From NCBI RefSeq assembly GCF_029871235.1, contig NZ_SSOM01000074.1:142161-206160 (forward strand): a stretch of DNA of 64,000 nucleotides, in the 5' to 3' direction. The position numbers and the translations under genes were made by a program. The DNA comes from Pseudomonas sp. BN411 (GTDB lineage Bacteria; Pseudomonadota; Gammaproteobacteria; Pseudomonadales; Pseudomonadaceae). Positions 1 through 8,882 of the stretch are shown here, in pieces. Each line of letters begins with the position of its first letter. Position 1 is the first letter of the stretch. The notes below the pieces were generated by a model that was given only the letters and a program-made list of their open reading frames with translations, searched no databases and was not told where the DNA came from.

Positions 1-320
1 AGCGAGGCCCAGCGTTTCTTCGGTTATCCCGCTTGTTGGGCTTCGCGTAGCTCAGACCAACCTGCGTCTGTGCTGGCGGATGTCGGACTGATCTGAGCAC
101 CGTAGGTTGGTCCGAGCGCAGCGAGGCCCAGCGTTTCTTCGGTTATCCCGCTTGTTGGGCTTCGCGTAGCTCAGACCAACCTACGTCAGTACTGCGTCTG
201 TGCTGGCGGATGTCGGACTGATCTGAGCACCGTAGGTTGGTCCGAGCGCAGCGAGGCCCAACGTTTCACCGGTTAGCTCGCGTGTTGGGCTTCGCATAGC
301 TCAGCCCAACCTACGTCAGC
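1..320. repeat. Tandem palindromic repeat, about 2.5 copies
   Basis: Three successive copies begin at 1, 120 and 250 with the same AGCGAGGCCCA start. Units are about 119 and 130 bp and the last is partial. Each contains GTAGGTTGG-type and CCAACCTACG-type ends in opposite orientation, so each can fold into a long hairpin. The second copy carries an 11-bp insertion relative to the first. The same architecture recurs at 42482-42583. No gene is seen here. The array probably continues to the left of the window. It ends exactly at the rsmE stop codon, so it may act in transcript 3'-end formation; that role is inferred. Confidence 0.85.
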
Positions 321-1039
321 TAGAAATCGCCCCAGAGTTGCTGTGCCACGCTGAGCGCCACCACGGGCGCCGTTTCGGTGCGTAGCACCCGTGGCCCCAA
401 CCGCGCAGCGTGGAACCCCGCCGCTTTCGCGGATTCGACCTCCGCTTCGGAGAGGCCGCCCTCGGGGCCGATCAGGAAGGCCAGGCTGCCCGGCCGGGCA
501 TGGCTGGCCAGGGGCTCGGCCACCGGATGCAGGACCAGCTTGAGATCCGCCTGAACGTCGCGCTGCCAATCGGCCAGCGTGACCGGCGCATGGATGACCG
601 GCAGCACCGAGCGGCCGCATTGCTCACAGGCGCTGATGGCGACCTGGCGCCAGTGGGCGAGGCGCTTGTCGGCGCGTTCATCCTTGAGGCGGACTTCGCA
701 GCGTTCGCTGACGATGGGGCTGATCTCGGCCGCGCCCAGTTCGGTGGCTTTCTGGATCGCCCAGTCCATGCGCTCGCCGCGCGACAGGCCCTGACCCAGG
801 TGCACCTGCAAGGGAGACTCGGCCATTCCGGCGAAGGCTTCGCGCAGCTCCACCCTGACGGCCTTCTTGCCCACCTCGATCAGTTCGCCGAGGTACTCCT
901 GCCCGGAGCCGTCGAAGAGCTGCACGGCATCGCCCGTGGCCAGGCGCAGGACGCGGCCGATGTAGTGGGCCTGGGCTTCGGGCAGGTCGTGCTGGCCGAG
1001 GGAGAGCGGGGCGTCGATAAAGAAGCGGGAAAGGCGCAT
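320..1039 (-). CDS. rsmE: 16S rRNA (uracil1498-N3)-methyltransferase RsmE
   Basis: The 239-residue protein matches RsmE, a SPOUT-fold enzyme that methylates U1498 of 16S rRNA in the small subunit using SAM. Family features are the N-terminal RLSRFF and HYIGRVLRL segments, the KATELGA motif, the LIGPEGGLSEAE loop and the C-terminal LGPRVLRTETAPVVAL segment that forms the trefoil-knot SAM site. The start at 1039 gives the usual MRLSRFF beginning; an ATG two codons upstream (1045) is possible, and neither has a strong ribosome binding site. It lies about 66 bp downstream of bioA on the same strand and may be co-transcribed. Length is normal for the family. Confidence 0.95.
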   Translation of the reverse strand: MRLSRFFIDAPLSLGQHDLPEAQAHYIGRVLRLATGDAVQLFDGSGQEYLGELIEVGKKAVRVELREAFAGMAESPLQVHLGQGLSRGERMDWAIQKATELGAAEISPIVSERCEVRLKDERADKRLAHWRQVAISACEQCGRSVLPVIHAPVTLADWQRDVQADLKLVLHPVAEPLASHARPGSLAFLIGPEGGLSEAEVESAKAAGFHAARLGPRVLRTETAPVVALSVAQQLWGDF

Positions 1040-1105
1040 GGGCATTTGGGCAAAGGGGGGGACAGGCGCGCAGTTTAAGGCCTGGCGCGCCGTCCGTGTT
1101 ACCCG

Positions 1106-2512
1106 TCAGCCCGGATCGCGATGGTTCGGGTGCAGGTCGGCCGCCACCGACACACTCACCGACTCGCGGGTGGCGATGTCGATGCCTTCGCTAGCCACCT
1201 CGGCAAGGAAATCGATCTGTTCCTCGGTGATCACATAGGGCGGCAGGAAATACACCACGTTGCCCAGCGGACGCAGCAGCGCACCGCGCTCCAGGGCGTG
1301 CTGGAAGACTTTCAGGCCGCGGCGCTCCTGCCAGGGGAAGGGCGTCTTGCTGGCTTTGTCCTGGACCATTTCGATGGCCAGCACCATGCCGGTCTGGCGC
1401 ACTTCCGCCACGTTCGGGTGGTCCGCGAGATGGGCGGTTGCCGTCGCCATGCGCATGGCCAGCTTGCGGTTGGCCTCGATCACCTTGTCCTGCTCGAAGA
1501 TGTCCAGGGTCGCCAGGGCGGCGGCGCAGGCTAGCGGGTTGCCGGTGTAGGTGTGCGAATGGAGGAAGGCGCGCAGGGTCTGGTAGTCGTCGTAGAAGCC
1601 CTGGTAGACGGTCTCTGAGGTGAGCACCGCAGCCATCGGCAGGTAACCGCCGGTGAGGGCCTTGGACAGCACCAGGAAGTCCGGGGCGATGCCGGCCTGC
1701 TCGCAGGCGAACATGGTGCCGGTGCGGCCGAAACCGACGGCGATTTCGTCGTGGATCAGGTGCACGCTATAGCGGTCGCAGGCCTCGCGCAGCAGCTTGA
1801 GGTACACCGGGTGGTACATGCGCATGCCGCCGGCGCCCTGGATCAGCGGCTCGACGATCACCGCCGCGACCTCTTCATGGTGCTCGGCGAGGGTGCGTTC
1901 CATGTGGACGAACATGGCGCGGGAGTGTTCTTCCCAGCACATGCCTTCGGGGCGCAGGAAGCAGTCCGGGCTCGGCACCTTGAGGGTGTCCAGCAGCAGC
2001 GACTTGTAGGTCTCGGTGAACAGCGCAACGTCGCCAACCGACATCGCCGCAACGGTTTCGCCGTGGTAGCTGTTGGTCAGGGTGACGAAGCGTTTCTTGC
2101 GTTCCAGGCCCTGGTTGCGCCAGAAGTGGTAGCTCATCTTCAGCGCCACTTCGATGCCGGAGGAGCCGTTGTCGGCATAGAACACCCGATCCAGCCCCTT
2201 GGGGGTGATCCTCACCAGGCGCTCGGACAGCTCCACCACCGGTTGGTGGCTGAAGCCGGCGAGGATAACGTGCTCCAGCTGGTCCACCTGATCCTTGATG
2301 CGTTGGTTGATGCGCAGGTTGGCGTGGCCGAAGACGTTCACCCACCAGGAGCTGACGGCATCCAGGTAGCGCTTGCCCTCGAAGTCTTCCAGCCACACGC
2401 CTTCACCCCGACGGATCGGCACCACCGGCAGGCGTTCGTGATCTTTCATCTGGGTGCAGGGGTGCCAGAGCACGGCGAGGTCGCGTTGCATCCAGTCGGC
2501 ATTGAGGCCCAT
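1106..2512 (-). CDS. bioA: Adenosylmethionine-8-amino-7-oxononanoate aminotransferase
   Basis: BioA is the PLP-dependent class III aminotransferase that converts KAPA to DAPA in biotin synthesis, using SAM as amino donor. The 468-residue protein has the typical start LAVLWHPCTQMKDHE, the SSWWVNVFGH substrate-binding segment, the SGIEVALKM helix, and DFLVLSKALTGG with the Schiff-base lysine. The ATG at 2512 is preceded by AGGAG seven bases upstream, so it is preferred over an in-frame upstream start at 2539. No other biotin gene is nearby, as is common in Pseudomonas, where bioA is separate from bioBFHCD. It is divergent from the amine oxidase gene. Confidence 0.95.
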   Translation of the reverse strand: MGLNADWMQRDLAVLWHPCTQMKDHERLPVVPIRRGEGVWLEDFEGKRYLDAVSSWWVNVFGHANLRINQRIKDQVDQLEHVILAGFSHQPVVELSERLVRITPKGLDRVFYADNGSSGIEVALKMSYHFWRNQGLERKKRFVTLTNSYHGETVAAMSVGDVALFTETYKSLLLDTLKVPSPDCFLRPEGMCWEEHSRAMFVHMERTLAEHHEEVAAVIVEPLIQGAGGMRMYHPVYLKLLREACDRYSVHLIHDEIAVGFGRTGTMFACEQAGIAPDFLVLSKALTGGYLPMAAVLTSETVYQGFYDDYQTLRAFLHSHTYTGNPLACAAALATLDIFEQDKVIEANRKLAMRMATATAHLADHPNVAEVRQTGMVLAIEMVQDKASKTPFPWQERRGLKVFQHALERGALLRPLGNVVYFLPPYVITEEQIDFLAEVASEGIDIATRESVSVSVAADLHPNHRDPG

Positions 2513-2674
2513 GACTCGTTCTCCTGTAGCGATCGGCAAAGCCTATGCAATGAGGCTGGCCCGGACAAGCAGGACGCTATTCAACACGCGGAAGGCACTT
2601 CTGGCCGGGCCGTCGGGGCTGGCGTATCCTGCGCGCCAATTTCGAACGACGCTGCTTCACCGGGGGGATTCTTC

Positions 2675-4150
2675 ATGCCTGCAGCCTGGCGCGCCTTGGC
2701 GCTGATCATCGTGGGAGGGCTCAGTGCGACGGCGCTGGCCAAGGACAAGCAGCCGACGGTTATCGTCATCGGCGGCGGCATGGCGGGCCTGACTTCGGCC
2801 TACGAGTTGCAGCAGAAGGGCTGGCAGGTCACCGTGCTGGAGGCCAAGCCGAGCATCGGTGGCCGCTCGGGCCTCGCCGCCAGCGAGTGGGTCGGCAGCG
2901 CCAAGCTGCAGCCGAGCCTGTATCGCTACCTGGACCAGTTCAAGCTGAAGGCCGTGTCCGCGCCGGAGTACGTGCGCAACCCGGGTTACCTGGTGAACGG
3001 CCGCTACTTCTCCGAAGCCGACCTGCTCAAGGAAGCGCCCAGCACCGTCGAAGGCCTGAAGCGCTTCGACAAGAGCCTGGACGACCTCGCGGCCTCGATC
3101 GACGATCCGATGAAGCCGCTGGCCAACCACACCCTGCAGACCCTCGATTCCATCTCCGTTGCCCGTTGGCTGGAGAAGCTGAACCTGGCGCCCACCGCCA
3201 AGGCCCTGGTGGATCAGCGCATCCGCTCGCGCTATGACGAGCCGTCGCGCCTGTCGCTGCTCTATCTGGCCCAGCAAGCTCGCGTCTACCGTGGCCTGCC
3301 GGATACCGAAATGCGTGCAGCACGCCTGCCCGGCGGTAGCCAGGTCCTGGCCCAGGCGATGGCCAAGCAGATCAAGACCATCAAGACCAACGCCCGCGTT
3401 TCCGCCATCGTACAGGAGCAGGAGGGCGTCACCGTCAAGGTTGGTGGCACCGGCTACAAGGCCGATTACGTCGTGCTCGCCGTGCCGCTGCCGGCGCTGG
3501 GCAAGATCAGCATGACCCCGTCCCTTTCTTCGCTGCAGCTGCGCGCCCTGAAGGACATCAACTACGGCTGGCGCGACCAGATGCTGCTGCAGTTCAAGAA
3601 ACCGGTCTGGGGCAAGAGCCGCCTTTCCGGCGAGGTCTATAGCGACCAGGGGCTGGGCATGCTCTGGGTCGAACCCGCGCTGAAGGGCGGTGCCAACCTG
3701 CTGATCAACATTTCCGGCGACAACGCGCGCCTGCTGCAGGCCTTCGGCGACCGGCAGATGGTGGACCAGGTGCTGATTCGCTTCGACAATCACTTCCCGG
3801 GCGCCCGCGAGCAGTTCAAGGGCTTCGAGCTGCGCCGCTACGGCAAGGACGCCCTGGCGGGCGGTGCCTACCTGGCCTACGGCCCGGGCGAGATCAGCCT
3901 CTACTGGCGCATGTGGGAGCAGCCCCTGGGTCGTGTGGTGTTCGCGGGCGAACACACCGACGCGCTCTATCCGGGCACCCTGGAAGGCGCGCTGCGCAGC
4001 GGCCAGCGCGCCGCCGGCCAAGTCATCGACCTGAAAGCCGGCAAGACCGTCGGCCCGGTGGACGCGGTGGCCGAAGCCAAGCCGCAAGTCGCGCCCAAGG
4101 CGTCCACCAAGGAAGAGAAGAAGGGCTTCTTCTCCCGCCTGTTCAACTGA
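2675..4150 (+). CDS. Exported FAD-dependent amine oxidase
   Basis: This 491-residue protein has a signal-peptide-like N terminus (hydrophobic core ALIIVGGLSATALA), then a Rossmann FAD site (VIVIGGGMAGL, about residues 28-38) followed by EAKPSIGGRSG, the GG doublet of the flavin amine oxidase/NAD(P)-binding_8 group. The C-terminal FAD motif is present as VVFAGEHTDALYPGTLEGAL. It resembles the conserved Pseudomonas protein found beside bioA. The substrate (amine or polyamine) cannot be read from sequence. The last 20 residues are lysine-rich and end in GFFSRLFN. The ATG at 2675 follows a GGGGGG purine run; longer in-frame starts would overlap bioA. Confidence 0.85.
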   Translation: MPAAWRALALIIVGGLSATALAKDKQPTVIVIGGGMAGLTSAYELQQKGWQVTVLEAKPSIGGRSGLAASEWVGSAKLQPSLYRYLDQFKLKAVSAPEYVRNPGYLVNGRYFSEADLLKEAPSTVEGLKRFDKSLDDLAASIDDPMKPLANHTLQTLDSISVARWLEKLNLAPTAKALVDQRIRSRYDEPSRLSLLYLAQQARVYRGLPDTEMRAARLPGGSQVLAQAMAKQIKTIKTNARVSAIVQEQEGVTVKVGGTGYKADYVVLAVPLPALGKISMTPSLSSLQLRALKDINYGWRDQMLLQFKKPVWGKSRLSGEVYSDQGLGMLWVEPALKGGANLLINISGDNARLLQAFGDRQMVDQVLIRFDNHFPGAREQFKGFELRRYGKDALAGGAYLAYGPGEISLYWRMWEQPLGRVVFAGEHTDALYPGTLEGALRSGQRAAGQVIDLKAGKTVGPVDAVAEAKPQVAPKASTKEEKKGFFSRLFN

Positions 4151-4219
4151 TTCCAGCCCCGGGCGGCGAGCCATCTCGCCGCCTGTCCCCCCTGGCGCAC
4201 CGCTCGGCCGCGCCCTACG

Positions 4220-4340
4220 AACTTTCAGACATTTCCTTCGACAAAATCCTGCAAAGCTTCATTCGTTATAAAGATCGTATTACTCGATATTTCAAAGCGA
4301 AATTTTCCGCTTTAATTCGATAGATTTGCCGCTAGGCTAA
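4220..4340 (+). promoter_or_regulatory. AT-rich promoter region of the cytochrome b561-yceI operon
   Basis: The 233-bp gap before the cytochrome gene is unusually AT-rich between about 4220 and 4340 for this GC-rich DNA. It contains an inverted repeat AAAGCG/CGCTTT at 4294-4313 and two TCGATA direct repeats near 4284 and 4317. This probably holds the promoter and an operator for the two genes downstream. The regulator cannot be named. Confidence 0.4.
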
Positions 4341-4383
4341 ATCACTCGCGTTTACCCAGCCTGTGTTTCCAAGGATTCATTTC

Positions 4384-4938
4384 ATGCAATGGCGTAACTC
4401 CCCGTCCCGCTTCGGCCTGGTCAGTATCGTTCTGCATTGGGGGGTGGCCATCGTCTTCGTCGGTCTGTTCGCCCTGGGCCTGTGGATGGTCGGTCTGAAC
4501 TACTACAGCAGCTGGTACAAGACCGCTCCGGATATCCACAAGGGCATCGGAATCCTGCTGTTCCTGGTGATGCTGGCGCGCCTGGCCTGGCGTTTCGTCA
4601 GCCCGCCGCCACCCGCCCTGCCCAACCATGGACCTATGACCCGCCTGGGTTCCAAGGTCGGCCACCTGGTGCTCTACGTCGGTCTGTTCGCCCTGATGAT
4701 TTCCGGCTACCTGATTTCCACCGCCGAAGGGCGCGGCATTGCCGTGTTCGGCCTGTTCGAGGTGCCCGCCACCCTGACCGCCATCCCCGACCAGGAGGAT
4801 GTCGCCGGTGCGATTCACGAATACCTCGCCTGGGGCCTGCTGATCTTCGCCGGCATCCATGCCCTGGCCGCCCTCAAACACCACTTCATTGATCGCGACG
4901 CGACCCTGACCCGCATGCTCGGTCGTGCCGCCAAATAA
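4384..4938 (+). CDS. Cytochrome b561 family protein
   Basis: This 184-residue inner-membrane di-heme cytochrome b561 (YceJ/YodB type) has four hydrophobic helices. Probable heme-ligand histidines lie in VLHWGVAI (helix 1), DIHKGIG (helix 2), IHEYLAWG and [12 protein letters not shown] (helix 4). Such proteins pass electrons from the quinone pool or superoxide to partners. The start at 4384 is preceded by AAGGA; an upstream in-frame start at 4363 has no ribosome site. The next gene, yceI, begins 31 bp downstream, the same pair as yceJ-yceI in E. coli, so they form an operon. Confidence 0.92.
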   Translation: MQWRNSPSRFGLVSIVLHWGVAIVFVGLFALGLWMVGLNYYSSWYKTAPDIHKGIGILLFLVMLARLAWRFVSPPPPALPNHGPMTRLGSKVGHLVLYVGLFALMISGYLISTAEGRGIAVFGLFEVPATLTAIPDQEDVAGAIHEYLAWGLLIFAGIHALAALKHHFIDRDATLTRMLGRAAK

Positions 4939-4969
4939 CGCCGCAACCTCTCAACAAGGAGATTTATCG

Positions 4970-5545
4970 ATGCTGAAGAAAACCTTCGCTGCCCTGACCC
5001 TGGGTGCTGCGCTCTTCGCTGGCCAGGCGATGGCCGCTGACTACGTGATCGACAAGGAAGGCCAGCACGCCTTCGTCAACTTCAAGATCGGCCACCTGGG
5101 ATACAGCTACATCTACGGCTCCTTCAAGGACTTCGACGGCAGCTTCAGCTTCGACGAAAAGAACCCGGAGGCCAGCAAGATCAAGGTCACTCTGAAGACC
5201 GCCAGCGTTGATACCAACCACGCCGAGCGTGACAAGCACATCAAGAGCGGCGACTTCCTGAACGTCAGCAAGAACCCCACCGCCACCTTCGAGTCCACCG
5301 CGGTCAAGTCCACTGGCCAGGGCACTGCCGACGTGGCCGGCAACCTGACCCTGAACGGCGTGACCAAGCCGGTGGTGATCAAGGCCAAGTTCGTTGGCCA
5401 GGGCGACGACCCGTGGGGCGGCTACCGTGCCGGCTTCGAAGGCACCACCACCATCAAGCTGAAGGACTTCGCCATCCAGAAGGACCTCGGCCCGGCCTCC
5501 CAGGAAGCCGAGCTGATCATCTCCTTCGAGGGCGTGCGCTCCTAA
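4970..5545 (+). CDS. yceI: YceI family periplasmic lipid-binding protein
   Basis: This 191-residue protein has a Sec signal peptide ending near [12 protein letters not shown], followed by a full YceI lipocalin-like beta-barrel domain ([46 protein letters not shown]). YceI proteins bind polyisoprenoids in the periplasm. The P. aeruginosa orthologue PA0423 has been reported as a small secreted protease (PasP); whether that activity applies here is unknown. A strong AAGGAG lies eight bases before the ATG. It is co-transcribed with the cytochrome b561 gene and followed by a terminator at 5566. Confidence 0.93.
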   Translation: MLKKTFAALTLGAALFAGQAMAADYVIDKEGQHAFVNFKIGHLGYSYIYGSFKDFDGSFSFDEKNPEASKIKVTLKTASVDTNHAERDKHIKSGDFLNVSKNPTATFESTAVKSTGQGTADVAGNLTLNGVTKPVVIKAKFVGQGDDPWGGYRAGFEGTTTIKLKDFAIQKDLGPASQEAELIISFEGVRS

Positions 5546-5565
5546 GCGTGCCTTCCCGCTGTAGT

Positions 5566-5592
5566 AAAACGCCGGCCCAGTGCCGGCGTTTT
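5566..5592 (+). terminator. Rho-independent terminator after yceI
   Basis: Perfect 11-bp stem AAAACGCCGGC/GCCGGCGTTTT around a 5-base loop, ending in TTTT, 20 bp past the yceI stop. The symmetric A and T tracts would let it work in both directions. Confidence 0.85.
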
Positions 5593-5610
5593 GCTGTCCG
5601 GACCTGCATC

Positions 5611-5632
5611 GCGATTGAAATCGTTCCTACAG
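5611..5632. repeat. Degenerate REP half-site
   Basis: GCGATTGAAATCG followed by TTCCTACAG resembles the arm of the REPINs found later in the window (compare the right arm at 58243-58264). Only one arm is seen, so this looks like a decayed single REP. The rest of the 5593-5729 gap shows no gene. Confidence 0.5.
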
Positions 5633-5729
5633 GGCATGCAGACCCCGGAAATGAAAATGTCGACGCTGAGCCGGTGTTTTCATGGGCTTGTAGTCGCTGC
5701 ATCGCGCAGGGACCGCATGATCCGAAAAC

Positions 5730-5758
5730 GAAAACGCCGGCACTTGGCCGGCGTTTTC
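5730..5758 (-). terminator. Rho-independent terminator after rhlE
   Basis: Perfect 12-bp stem GAAAACGCCGGC/GCCGGCGTTTTC around a 5-base loop, 15 bp past the rhlE stop codon (which is at 5774 on the minus strand). T-rich on both strands. Confidence 0.85.
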
Positions 5759-5773
5759 ATGAGCGGGTGAAAC

Positions 5774-7765
5774 TCAGCGATTGCGGGTCAGCAATGCCGG
5801 CTTCTCGCCGCGCGGGCGGTTGCTCTGTTGCAGTTCGTCCAGCTGCTCCGGCGTCGGGTAACGGTCGGCGCGGGACTCTTTCATGATGATCTTCGGTGCC
5901 GGCTTGTTGGCACGGGGATCCTGCACCGCAGGCTCGTCGCGACCACGGGACACCAGTTGATCGTCACCACGGCGCTGGCTGTTGCTACGACCCTTGGCCG
6001 CCTTGCCTTGGCCCTGGCCTTGGCGCGGTTGGCCCTGCTTCTGGCCGCCCTGGCGTTGGCCCTGGTTGCTGCCACTGCCCTGGCCCTGGCCTTGGCTACG
6101 GCCCTGACCGCCGCCGCTACGTCCTTGGCCCTGACCGCCACCACTACGGGCCTGACCTTGCTGGCCTTGACCCTGCTGACGCTGGCCCTGACCTTGCCCC
6201 TGGCCACCACGGCGCTGGTTGCGACCCTGGTTCTGGCCTTTGGGCGGATAGGGGCTGACGTAATCGGCGCGATTGCCGAAGTTGTCCACGTCGTCGTCGA
6301 GGAATTCTTCCGGATCACGATCAGCTGCCGTCTGCGGCGCGCGCGCCTGCTTTGGCTGCTTGGGCTGCTGCTGACGCTGGCCGGCTGCCTGTTGGCCTTG
6401 ACCCTGGCCTTGCTCCTGACCCTCGCCTTTGCCCTTGCCACGACGGCGATTACGGCTCTTGCGCGGCTTGCCTTCAGCGGCGCCTTCGGCACTGGCTTCC
6501 TTCCCTTCGGCAGGTGCCTGCGGTGCGGCGGCCTTGGCTTCGCGCTTGGGCTTATCGGCGCGCGGCTGGCGCTCGGGACGCGGCGGGCGTGCCTCGGGAC
6601 GCTCGGCCTCGACGGTCGCCGGGTCGAAGCCCTGGGTATCGCCGTCCGGGATCTTCTGCTTGGTCAGGCGCTCGATGGCCTTCAGCAGCTTGTCTTCATC
6701 CGGCGCGACCAGGGAGATGGCTTCACCGCTGCGACCGGCACGGCCGGTACGGCCAATGCGGTGCACGTAGTCTTCCTCGACGTTGGGCAGCTCGAAGTTG
6801 ACCACATGGGGCAACTGGTCGATGTCCAGGCCACGGGCCGCGATGTCGGTGGCCACCAGGATGCGCACGTCGTTGGCCTTGAAGTCGGCCAGGGCCTTGG
6901 TGCGGGCATTCTGGCTCTTGTTGCCGTGGATCGCGGCGGCGGCCAGGCCGTGCTTGGTCAGGTACTCGGCCAGGCGGTTCGCGCCGTGCTTGGTACGGGT
7001 GAAGACCAACACCTGCTCCCATGCGCCAATCGTGATCAGGTGCGCCAGCAGGGCGCGCTTGTGACTGGCGGGGAGACGGAACACGCGCTGCTCGATGCGC
7101 TCCACCGTGGTGTTCGGCGGGGTCACTTCGATGCGTTCGGGATCGTGCAGCAGCTTGTTGGCGAGGTCGACGATGTCTTTCGAGAAGGTTGCCGAGAACA
7201 GCAGGTTCTGGCGCTTGGACGGGAGCTTGGCGAGGACCTTCTTCACATCGTGGATGAAGCCCATGTCGAGCATCCGGTCGGCTTCGTCGAGCACGAGGAT
7301 TTCCACATGGGAGAGATCGACGGCGCCCTGGCCGGCCAGGTCGAGCAGGCGGCCGGGGCAGGCCACCAGCAGGTCCACGCCCTTGGACAGGGCTTGCACC
7401 TGGGGATTCATGCCGACGCCGCCGAAGATGCAGGTACTGACCAGTTTCAGGTCACGGGCGTAGAGCTTGAAGCTGTCGTGGACCTGGGCCGCCAATTCGC
7501 GGGTCGGCGTCAGGACCAGCACGCGCGCCTGGCGTGGGCCATGGCGCTGGGACTTGTCGTGGTGACCGTTGGGGAACAGCAGTTCCAGAACAGGCAGGGC
7601 GAAACCGGCGGTCTTGCCGGTACCAGTTTGGGCGGCAACCATCAGGTCGCGACCTTGCAACACGGCGGGAATCGCCCGCTGTTGCACGGGAGTGGGCTGG
7701 GCGTAGCCGGCGGCTTCGACGGCGCCGACCAATGCCTCGGAGAGACCGAGGGAGGCAAAGGACAT
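5774..7765 (-). CDS. rhlE: DEAD-box ATP-dependent RNA helicase RhlE with long low-complexity tail
   Basis: This 663-residue RNA helicase unwinds RNA duplexes in ribosome assembly and RNA decay. Visible motifs: Q motif (TPVQQRAIP), Walker A AQTGTGKT (about 45-52), PTREL, DEAD (160-163), SAT (191-193), and [10 protein letters not shown] and [11 protein letters not shown] in the second RecA domain. After about residue 375 the protein becomes a tail of nearly 290 residues, first rich in Pro/Arg/Lys/Ala, then in GQGQ, GRS and RGG-like units, and ends in [10 protein letters not shown]. The start at 7765 gives [10 protein letters not shown] with AGGAT upstream; the upstream in-frame ATG-like start at 7801 lacks a ribosome site. 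In P. aeruginosa the homologue is PA0428. Confidence 0.93.
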   Translation of the reverse strand: MSFASLGLSEALVGAVEAAGYAQPTPVQQRAIPAVLQGRDLMVAAQTGTGKTAGFALPVLELLFPNGHHDKSQRHGPRQARVLVLTPTRELAAQVHDSFKLYARDLKLVSTCIFGGVGMNPQVQALSKGVDLLVACPGRLLDLAGQGAVDLSHVEILVLDEADRMLDMGFIHDVKKVLAKLPSKRQNLLFSATFSKDIVDLANKLLHDPERIEVTPPNTTVERIEQRVFRLPASHKRALLAHLITIGAWEQVLVFTRTKHGANRLAEYLTKHGLAAAAIHGNKSQNARTKALADFKANDVRILVATDIAARGLDIDQLPHVVNFELPNVEEDYVHRIGRTGRAGRSGEAISLVAPDEDKLLKAIERLTKQKIPDGDTQGFDPATVEAERPEARPPRPERQPRADKPKREAKAAAPQAPAEGKEASAEGAAEGKPRKSRNRRRGKGKGEGQEQGQGQGQQAAGQRQQQPKQPKQARAPQTAADRDPEEFLDDDVDNFGNRADYVSPYPPKGQNQGRNQRRGGQGQGQGQRQQGQGQQGQARSGGGQGQGRSGGGQGRSQGQGQGSGSNQGQRQGGQKQGQPRQGQGQGKAAKGRSNSQRRGDDQLVSRGRDEPAVQDPRANKPAPKIIMKESRADRYPTPEQLDELQQSNRPRGEKPALLTRNR

Positions 7766-7956
7766 GGGAGATCCTGTGTGAGTTCTAAGGGGCTGGCCCA
7801 ATAGGGTGATCGTGTCTGGCTCGAATCACGGCGATGGCTCGCGATCCCGACCGGTCCTGCTGGCTCTGGGGGTGGCTCAGCATCCGGGCGTATGCCTGAC
7901 GGAGCGCCGAGTATAACAGCTCCGCGAGAATGTACAGCCCTCGTGGTGCTCAACGG

Positions 7957-8712
7957 TTACCTAAGGTTTCCCGCGCCCGGTTCACGGTAGCGATCCACCA
8001 GCTTGGCGTATGCGGGCTCCCGCTTGAAGCGCCTGAGTGCTTCACCGAAGCGCCCGGCGAGGTTTTCCAGGTGCGCTTCACGGCGAAACGCCAGGTACAG
8101 GCGGTCGCGGCTGACCGCCCGCTCGTGCTGGCCGACTTCGTCCCCGAGCCCCATCTGGTGGATCAGGAAAAGACCGGCTCGGCGATCGTTCACCACCAGG
8201 TCGACACGGTCGCGGACCAGCTTGCCGAGGTTTGCCTCGTGGGTGGGCGCCGGTTCACGGATGAACAGCGGGGAGGTGCGGAAAGCCTGGTCGGCGTACC
8301 AGTAGCCGGGGGAAACGCCCACCTTCAGCCCCTGCAGATCGGCCAGGCGTTGGAACGGATAGGGGCGCTGCCTGGCGTAGAACAGGGTGAACTCCACTTC
8401 AGAAAGCGGCTCGCTGGGGAAGGCCATCCGGGCTTCGCGTTCCTGGTTGTGGAAGATATCCAGCACTGCGTCGGCTTGTCCGCTTCCCAGCTCCATCAGG
8501 CAGCGTTTCCAGGGCATCAGGCTCCACTGCACCTCGATGCCCAGGCGCTTGAGGACGATGCTGCTGGCCTCGTAGTCCAGCCCTCGGATCTCGCCGTCTT
8601 CCTCATAGATGTAGGGCGCCCAGGGCTCGCTGACGATACGCAGGGGCTCGGCCTCGATGGCTGAACCGAGGCAAGCGAGCAGGGCGAAGAGGATGATGTT
8701 GAGTAGTGGCAT
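7957..8712 (-). CDS. Orphan periplasmic solute-binding protein (SBP_bac_3 type)
   Basis: This 251-residue protein has a signal peptide (LNIILFALLACLGSAIEA) and an extracellular solute-binding family 3 fold: IVSEPWAPYIYEEDGEIRG at the N-terminal lobe, LDYEASSIVLKRLG, then MELGSGQADAVLDIFHN and LKVGVSPGYWY. No ABC permease or ATPase is adjacent, so it may feed a distant transporter or sensor, or have another periplasmic role. Ligand unknown; family 3 proteins usually bind amino acids. No clear ribosome binding site precedes the ATG at 8712. Three further family-3-like orphans occur at 29757, 31503 and 37445. Confidence 0.8.
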   Translation of the reverse strand: MPLLNIILFALLACLGSAIEAEPLRIVSEPWAPYIYEEDGEIRGLDYEASSIVLKRLGIEVQWSLMPWKRCLMELGSGQADAVLDIFHNQEREARMAFPSEPLSEVEFTLFYARQRPYPFQRLADLQGLKVGVSPGYWYADQAFRTSPLFIREPAPTHEANLGKLVRDRVDLVVNDRRAGLFLIHQMGLGDEVGQHERAVSRDRLYLAFRREAHLENLAGRFGEALRRFKREPAYAKLVDRYREPGAGNLR

Positions 8713-8831
8713 GTGGCCAGATTACGTGGCCGCACACGCAATGGGTAGTAAGCCGAAGGTCAATGCATCGAAGGTGTGACCGTCGTCGCCTCTGCCGGCA
8801 CTTGCACTCCTACAGGGTCATGCGGATGTGG

Positions 8832-8861
8832 AAAAGAAAAAGGCCGGGACAATGCCCGGCC
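8832..8861 (-). terminator. Rho-independent terminator after metF
   Basis: On the minus strand a GGCCGGG/CCCGGCC stem (8842-8861) is followed by a T-rich run at 8841-8832. It lies about 20 bp past the metF stop, and closes the ahcY-metF unit. Confidence 0.85.
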
Positions 8862-8882
8862 TCTTCGTCTTCTACGGCGAAC

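Noticed and set aside
1-320. Possible CRISPR array from repeated units at the left edge
   Set aside because: Units are about 119-130 bp, nearly identical throughout and internally palindromic, with no short repeat/unique spacer pattern.
5828-7804. 658-codon plus-strand frame opposite rhlE with long hydrophobic runs
   Set aside because: The Leu/Ala-rich 'membrane' stretches are the complement of the Gln/Gly tail codons of rhlE, not a real membrane protein.
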